Part shown: positions 59,876-64,000 of the stretch, in pieces
Position numbering within the stretch: position 1 is the first letter of the stretch
How the letters are laid out: each line of letters starts with the position of its first letter
Assembly: GCF_027922305.1 (NCBI RefSeq)
Contig: NZ_BSFK01000016.1
Location: 864,565-928,564, forward strand
Source of the DNA: Methylopila jiangsuensis
GTDB taxonomy: Bacteria; Pseudomonadota; Alphaproteobacteria; Rhizobiales; Methylopilaceae
Length of the DNA stretch: 64,000 nucleotides
Reading direction: 5' to 3'
Notes under the pieces: generated by a model
Seen by the model: only the letters and a program-made list of their open reading frames with translations
The model's database searches: none
Told to the model about the DNA's origin: nothing
Position numbers and translations under genes: made by a program

Positions 59876-62548
59876 TCATCCCCGCCGCAGCGCCTTCAGG
59901 CGGTAGAGCACCTCGAGCGCGCCCTTGGGCGTCAGCTCGTCCGGCTCGATGGCGTCGAGCGCCTCATGCAGCGGATCGGCGGCGTCCGGCTCGGACCGCG
60001 CGCGGACGGCTGCGAACAGCGGCAGGTCGTCGATCATGCGCTCCACCGGCGAGGCGCGGTCGGCCGCCTCCAGCTCGTCCAGCACCGCCTTGGCGCGCTT
60101 CACCACCGCGGGCGGCAGGCCCGCGAGCTTCGCCACCTGAATGCCGTAGGAGCGGTCGGCGACGCCGGGCGCCACCTCGTGCAGGAACACCACCTCGCCC
60201 TTCCACTCCTTCACCCGCACGGTGGCGTTGCGCAGCCGGGGCAGGCGGCGGGCGAGCGCGGTCAGCTCGTGGAAATGGGTCGCGAACAGCGCCCGGCAGC
60301 GGTTGACCTCGTGCAGGTGCTCGATCGCGGCCCAGGCGATGGAGAGGCCGTCGAAGGTGGCGGTGCCGCGGCCGATCTCGTCCAGGATCACCAGCGCGCG
60401 CGGGCCGGCGGTGTTCAGGATGGCGGCGGTCTCCACCATCTCCACCATGAAGGTGGACCGGCCGCGGGCGAGGTCGTCCGCCGCGCCGACGCGGCTGTAG
60501 AGCCGGTCCACCACGCCGATGCGCGCCGCCTGCGCCGGCACGAAGGCGCCCGCCTGGGCCAGCACGGCGGCGAGCGCCGCCTGCCGCAAATAAGTGGACT
60601 TGCCGCCCATGTTGGGGCCGGTGATGAGCTGCACGAGGCCGGCGTCCGCGTCCGGCTCGGACAGCGTGGCGTCGTTCGGCACGAAGGGCTTGCCGGCGGC
60701 CTGCAGCGCGCGCTCCACCACCGGATGGCGGGCGTTCTCCAGATGGAAGTCCAGGCTGTCGTCCACATGCGGGCGCACATGGCCGCGATCGACCGCAAGC
60801 TCCGCCAGCGCCGCGGCGACGTCCAGCGCCGCCAGCGCGTCGGCGCAGGCGCGCAAGGTCTCCCACGCCGCGCTGACCCGTCCCGCCAGCGCCTCGAAGA
60901 TCGCAAGCTCAAGCGCAAGCGCGGTCTCGCCCGCCTCGCCGATGCGGCGCTCCAGCTCGCCGAGCTCGGTGGTGGTGAAGCGCATGGCGCCGGCCATGGT
61001 CTGCCGGTGCACGAAGCTTTCGGCGTGGGGGGATTTCAGCAGGCGCTCGCCATGGGCCTGCGGCACCTCGATGAAATAGCCGAGCACGTTGTTGTGCTTG
61101 ATGCGCAGGGTCCGGACGTCGGTCGCGTCCGCGTAGGACGCCTGCAGCCGGGCGATGACCTTGCGGCTCTCGTCGCGCAGCGCCCGCGCCTCGTCGAGCC
61201 GGGGGTCGGCGCCCGCGCGCACGAAGCCGCCGTCCCGCTTCAACAGCGGCAGCTCGTCGTCGAGCGTGGCGGCGAGCTCGGCGGCGAGGGCGTGGTCGGC
61301 GGCCTCCAGCGCCCGGGCGATCTGGCCGAGCTCGGCGCTCGCGCCGCCGAGCCCGTCCGCCACCGCCGCCAGCGCCTCGGCGCCCATGAGCGCGTCGCGG
61401 ATGGCGGCGAGGTCGCGCGGGCCGCCCCGGCCGAAGGCGACGCGCTGGGCGGCGCGGGCGAGGTCCGGCGTGCGGCCGAGGGCGGCGCGGATGGCGCGGC
61501 GGCGGTCCGGCGCCGCGACCAGCGCCTCCACCGCATCGTGGCGGCGGGCGATGGCGGCGGGATCGAGCAGCGGCCCGGCCACGCGCTGCGCCAGCAGGCG
61601 GGAGCCGGCGGAGGTGACGCAGAGGTCGATGACGCTGAGCAGGCTGCCCTCGCGCTGGCCGGACAGCGTGCGCGTCAGCTCCAGATTGGCGCGGGTGGCG
61701 GCGTCGATCTCCATGGCCGCGCCGCGCCCTTCCCGAAGGGGACGCGCCAGCGGCGGCCGGCTCGCAAGCTGGGTGCGCTCCAGATAGACCACAATGGCGG
61801 CGGCGGCGGCCACCTCCGCCTTCGACAGCGGGCCAAAGGCCTCCACGGTCGCCACGCCGAAATGGCCGGCGAGGCGGGCCTCGGACCGGGCGGGGTCGGT
61901 CAGGTCGCGGCCGACGGGCGTGAGCGCCGCCCGGGTGTCGGCCACGGCGGGCGCGAACTCGTCCCGCAGCGCCTCGGGGATCAGCACCTCCGCCGGATCG
62001 AGCCGCGCCAGCGCCGCCGACAGCGTCTCCGGCTCGCATTCGCCGACGGAGAACGAGCCGGTGGAGATGTCCACATGCGCGAGGCCGAGCGTGAAGCCGC
62101 GGGTCTCCGCCCGCACCCGGACGACGGCGGCCAGAAGGTTCGCCCGGCGCGGCTCCAGCAGCGCGTCCTCGGTCAGCGTGCCGGGGGTGACGAGCCGCAC
62201 CACGTCGCGCCGCACGACGGACTTGCCGCCGCGCTTCTTCGCCTCCTTCGGATCCTCGGTCTGCTCGCAGACCGCGACCCGGTGGCCGGCGGCGATCAGG
62301 CGCTGGAGATAGTCGTCGGCCCGCTCCACCGGCACGCCGCACATGGGAATGTCTTCGCCGAGATGCTTGCCGCGCTTCGTCAGCGTGATGCCGAGCGTGC
62401 GGCTCGCGATCTCCGCGTCCTCGAAGAACAGCTCGTAGAAGTCGCCCATCCGGTAGAACAGCAGGCTGTCCGGATTGGCGGTCTTGATCTCCACATACTG
62501 CTCCATCATCGGCGTCACGCGCGCGGAGGCGGTCGTCGCATCGGTCAT
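59876..62548 (-). CDS. mutS: DNA mismatch repair protein MutS
   Basis: 890-residue MutS. N-terminal mismatch-binding domain with the FYELF motif (near residue 30), connector and lever domains, and ATPase domain with Walker [10 protein letters not shown], the STFMVEM signature, Walker [10 protein letters not shown] and the H-loop ATHFHEL. C-terminal dimerisation helix is present. It recognises mispairs and recruits MutL. The start at ATG 62548 is chosen over a TTG 27 bases earlier, since the conserved start begins here. The gene is alone between the response regulator and bioZ. Confidence 0.95.
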   Translation of the reverse strand: MTDATTASARVTPMMEQYVEIKTANPDSLLFYRMGDFYELFFEDAEIASRTLGITLTKRGKHLGEDIPMCGVPVERADDYLQRLIAAGHRVAVCEQTEDPKEAKKRGGKSVVRRDVVRLVTPGTLTEDALLEPRRANLLAAVVRVRAETRGFTLGLAHVDISTGSFSVGECEPETLSAALARLDPAEVLIPEALRDEFAPAVADTRAALTPVGRDLTDPARSEARLAGHFGVATVEAFGPLSKAEVAAAAAIVVYLERTQLASRPPLARPLREGRGAAMEIDAATRANLELTRTLSGQREGSLLSVIDLCVTSAGSRLLAQRVAGPLLDPAAIARRHDAVEALVAAPDRRRAIRAALGRTPDLARAAQRVAFGRGGPRDLAAIRDALMGAEALAAVADGLGGASAELGQIARALEAADHALAAELAATLDDELPLLKRDGGFVRAGADPRLDEARALRDESRKVIARLQASYADATDVRTLRIKHNNVLGYFIEVPQAHGERLLKSPHAESFVHRQTMAGAMRFTTTELGELERRIGEAGETALALELAIFEALAGRVSAAWETLRACADALAALDVAAALAELAVDRGHVRPHVDDSLDFHLENARHPVVERALQAAGKPFVPNDATLSEPDADAGLVQLITGPNMGGKSTYLRQAALAAVLAQAGAFVPAQAARIGVVDRLYSRVGAADDLARGRSTFMVEMVETAAILNTAGPRALVILDEIGRGTATFDGLSIAWAAIEHLHEVNRCRALFATHFHELTALARRLPRLRNATVRVKEWKGEVVFLHEVAPGVADRSYGIQVAKLAGLPPAVVKRAKAVLDELEAADRASPVERMIDDLPLFAAVRARSEPDAADPLHEALDAIEPDELTPKGALEVLYRLKALRRG

Positions 62549-62662
62549 GGGGCCGCTCGGAGGTCTCGGTCGCAAAGGGTCTTGAGCGTTACGGAGCGGG
62601 GCCGCCGCTGTCCATAAGGGCGAGAGCCGCGGCCACAGCTCATTCGCGCGGACGGCGCGGTT

Positions 62663-63649
62663 TCACGCCCGGATCAGCAGCGCGCCCCCGGTCATGCCGG
62701 CGCCGGCGGCGGCGAGCAGCAGCGTCTCGCCCGCCGCGATGGGCCGCGCCTGATGGGACAGCGCCAGCGTGAGCGGGATGGTGGCGGCGGACGAGTTGCC
62801 GAAGTCGGCGATGCTGGAGGCCATGGCTGCGTCCCGCACGCCGAGTTTGGCGCCCACCGCCGCGAAGATGCGGGCGTTGGCCTGATGGGGCACGAAACGG
62901 TCCACGGTCTCGGGCGCGACCTGAGCCTCCGCCAGAACCTCGCGCGCGCAGTCCACCATCAGCCGGACCGCCTCCAGGAACAGGCCGCGCCCGTCGGCGA
63001 TGGCCATCAGCGTGTCCTCGATGGGAAGGTCGGCCGCGAACGGCATGCTGGAGCCGCCGGCGGGAATCCCGACGAGGCCATAGCCCGCGCCGTCGGCGGC
63101 GAGAGCCGAGGCGACGACGCCCCGCGAGGGATCGGCGTCCGGCGCGACCACCACCGCGCCGGCGGCGTCCGCGAACAGCACGGAGCTCGCGCGCTCCGCC
63201 GGGTTGATGCGTCGGCTAAGGATGTTGGCGCCGATCACCAGCGCCGCCTTGCCCGTGAGGCGCGCATGGCCTTCCGCCAGCGCGAGCGCGTAGAGAAAGC
63301 CGCCGCAGGCGCCCGCGAGATCGACCGCGCCGGAGCGCGTGAGCCCGAGCCGGTGCGCCACCAGCGGCCCGGTCGGGGGCAGAAGCTGATCCGGCGTGGA
63401 GGTGGCGAGCAGGGTCAGGCCGATCTCGGCGCGGTCGAGCCCGGCGTCGGCCATCGCCTGTTCCCCGGCCGCGACGGCGAGGCCGGACAGGGTGTCGCCG
63501 TCGCCGGCCCAGCGGCGCTCGCGAATGCCGGTGCGGCGCTCGATCCAGCCGGGCTCTAGCCCGAGCGAGGCCTCGATCTCGGCGCTCGTCACCCGCCGCT
63601 CGGGCGCGGCCCAGCCGAGGCCCGCGAGCCGGGTTCCGCGCAGGTTCAT
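62663..63649 (-). CDS. bioZ: BioZ: KAS III-like enzyme of biotin synthesis
   Basis: 328-residue ketoacyl-ACP synthase III fold. Catalytic triad Cys in DLAGACGGF, His in [10 protein letters not shown] and Asn in [10 protein letters not shown] are intact. Its ATG overlaps the bioA stop (ATGA). In alphaproteobacteria a FabH-like protein in the bio operon, BioZ, condenses glutaryl-CoA with malonyl-ACP to start pimelate synthesis in place of BioC/BioH, and this location fits exactly. General FabH would usually be in a plsX-fabH-ihfA cluster, not here. Specific activity cannot be proven from sequence but the context is strong. Confidence 0.85.
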   Translation of the reverse strand: MNLRGTRLAGLGWAAPERRVTSAEIEASLGLEPGWIERRTGIRERRWAGDGDTLSGLAVAAGEQAMADAGLDRAEIGLTLLATSTPDQLLPPTGPLVAHRLGLTRSGAVDLAGACGGFLYALALAEGHARLTGKAALVIGANILSRRINPAERASSVLFADAAGAVVVAPDADPSRGVVASALAADGAGYGLVGIPAGGSSMPFAADLPIEDTLMAIADGRGLFLEAVRLMVDCAREVLAEAQVAPETVDRFVPHQANARIFAAVGAKLGVRDAAMASSIADFGNSSAATIPLTLALSHQARPIAAGETLLLAAAGAGMTGGALLIRA

Positions 63650-64000
63650 CGTCCGGCCCCGACGAGGTCGGCGGCGTCGAACAGCGCGTCGTGGATCAGG
63701 TCCAGCTCGGCGTCGGTGACGCAATAGGGCGGCATGGCGTAGAGCGCGTCGCCGAGCGGGCGCAGCAGCACGCCGCGCTCCAGGAAGAAGCGGCGCAGCG
63801 TCAGGCCGATCTCCGCGAGGTAGCCGGTGTCCGGCACCGCGATGTTGACGGCGGCGATGGTTCCGCAGACGCGCGCGTCCCGGAAGCGTGGGTCCCCGTC
63901 GTAGCGGGAGAGGCGCGCGGCCTGGGCCCGTGCGAGCGCGGCGACGCGCTCCGCCACCGGCTCCTCGCGCCACACCGCGATGTTGGCGCAGGCCGCGGCG
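63646..64000 (-). CDS. bioA: Adenosylmethionine-8-amino-7-oxononanoate aminotransferase, C-terminal part (partial)
   Basis: 118 codons at the window edge; the N-terminus continues past 64000. The C-terminal BioA signature is visible: [37 protein letters not shown] and [14 protein letters not shown]. BioA is a PLP aminotransferase that converts KAPA to DAPA with S-adenosylmethionine as amino donor. It is followed by bioZ through an ATGA overlap, so the window ends inside a bio operon (probably bioB-F-D-A-Z, whose first genes lie outside). Confidence 0.92.
   Translation of the reverse strand, partial: AAACANIAVWREEPVAERVAALARAQAARLSRYDGDPRFRDARVCGTIAAVNIAVPDTGYLAEIGLTLRRFFLERGVLLRPLGDALYAMPPYCVTDAELDLIHDALFDAADLVGAGR

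Noticed and set aside
59852-62617. 921-aa open frame on the + strand antisense to mutS
   Set aside because: It mirrors mutS codons in a GC-rich genome, has no recognisable domains, and mutS is complete on the other strand. Several similar long antisense frames (for example opposite the esterase at 1217 and the liv genes) were dismissed for the same reason.

Overview
The window is a very GC-rich (roughly 70%) bacterial chromosome segment with dense genes, frequent ATGA/GTGA stop-start overlaps and many GTG starts. A Ros/MucR regulator, a liv amino-acid transport operon, a Tat-exported TIGR03808-type protein, a BioZ-type biotin enzyme next to bioA and an RT0821/Lpp0805-type lipoprotein together point to an alphaproteobacterium, probably Hyphomicrobiales (Rhizobiales). 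The genus cannot be fixed from sequence reading alone. Apart from one orphan phage-type tail-spike gene I see no prophage, integrase, insertion sequence, rRNA operon or CRISPR array.

Layout. 1-6.5 kb: end of selD, an HNH nuclease, an esterase/AlkA-like glycosylase pair, gluQRS, and a DUF898 / M48 protease / DUF1499 membrane operon. 6.6-12 kb: complete branched-chain amino-acid ABC operon livH-M-G-F, a small membrane protein and livK. 12.3-15.8 kb: an exported class D beta-lactamase-like protein that lacks the catalytic Ser and Lys, overlapping a split XdhC pair and a molybdopterin-binding/nucleotidyltransferase fusion. 15.8-21.2 kb: glutathione reductase, DHA2 efflux pump, secreted esterase and a divergent secreted sialidase-like protein. 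21.2-28.9 kb: MucR regulator, oligopeptidase B, a Pro/Ala-rich membrane protein, Fe-type SOD, rlmJ, cold-shock protein, GST and a BON-LysM protein.

28.9-38.5 kb: a beta-barrel whose signal peptide needs a CTG start, a SleB-type hydrolase, a P1/S58 peptidase, a divergent serine hydroxymethyltransferase, murI, a GNAT enzyme, an orphan tail spike with a G2 autoproteolytic domain, and an SDR. 38.5-47.3 kb: pdxH, a lipoprotein, a CbpA-type DnaJ, fabI with a histidine phosphatase, an oxalate/formate antiporter with a long leader, a DsbA-like protein and two RNA methyltransferases. 47.3-54.7 kb: a Tat parallel-beta-helix protein, a strongly expressed outer-membrane protein, a two-component system with a PepSY protein, a duplicated RTX protein and SCO. 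54.8-64 kb: tRNA-Gly(CCC), a YdeP/FdhF-type molybdoenzyme translationally coupled to a small MarR-like protein, a 2-hydroxyacid dehydrogenase, a single-domain response regulator, mutS, and bioZ overlapping bioA.

Most of the window is ordinary core metabolism, repair and envelope biology. The parts that deserve attention are the OXA-like pseudoenzyme fused by translation to molybdenum-cofactor genes, the orphan tail spike, the palindromic repeat family that sits only in gaps between convergent genes, the operator-like repeats upstream of the oxalate transporter and the YdeP-type oxidoreductase, and the tandemly duplicated RTX protein.
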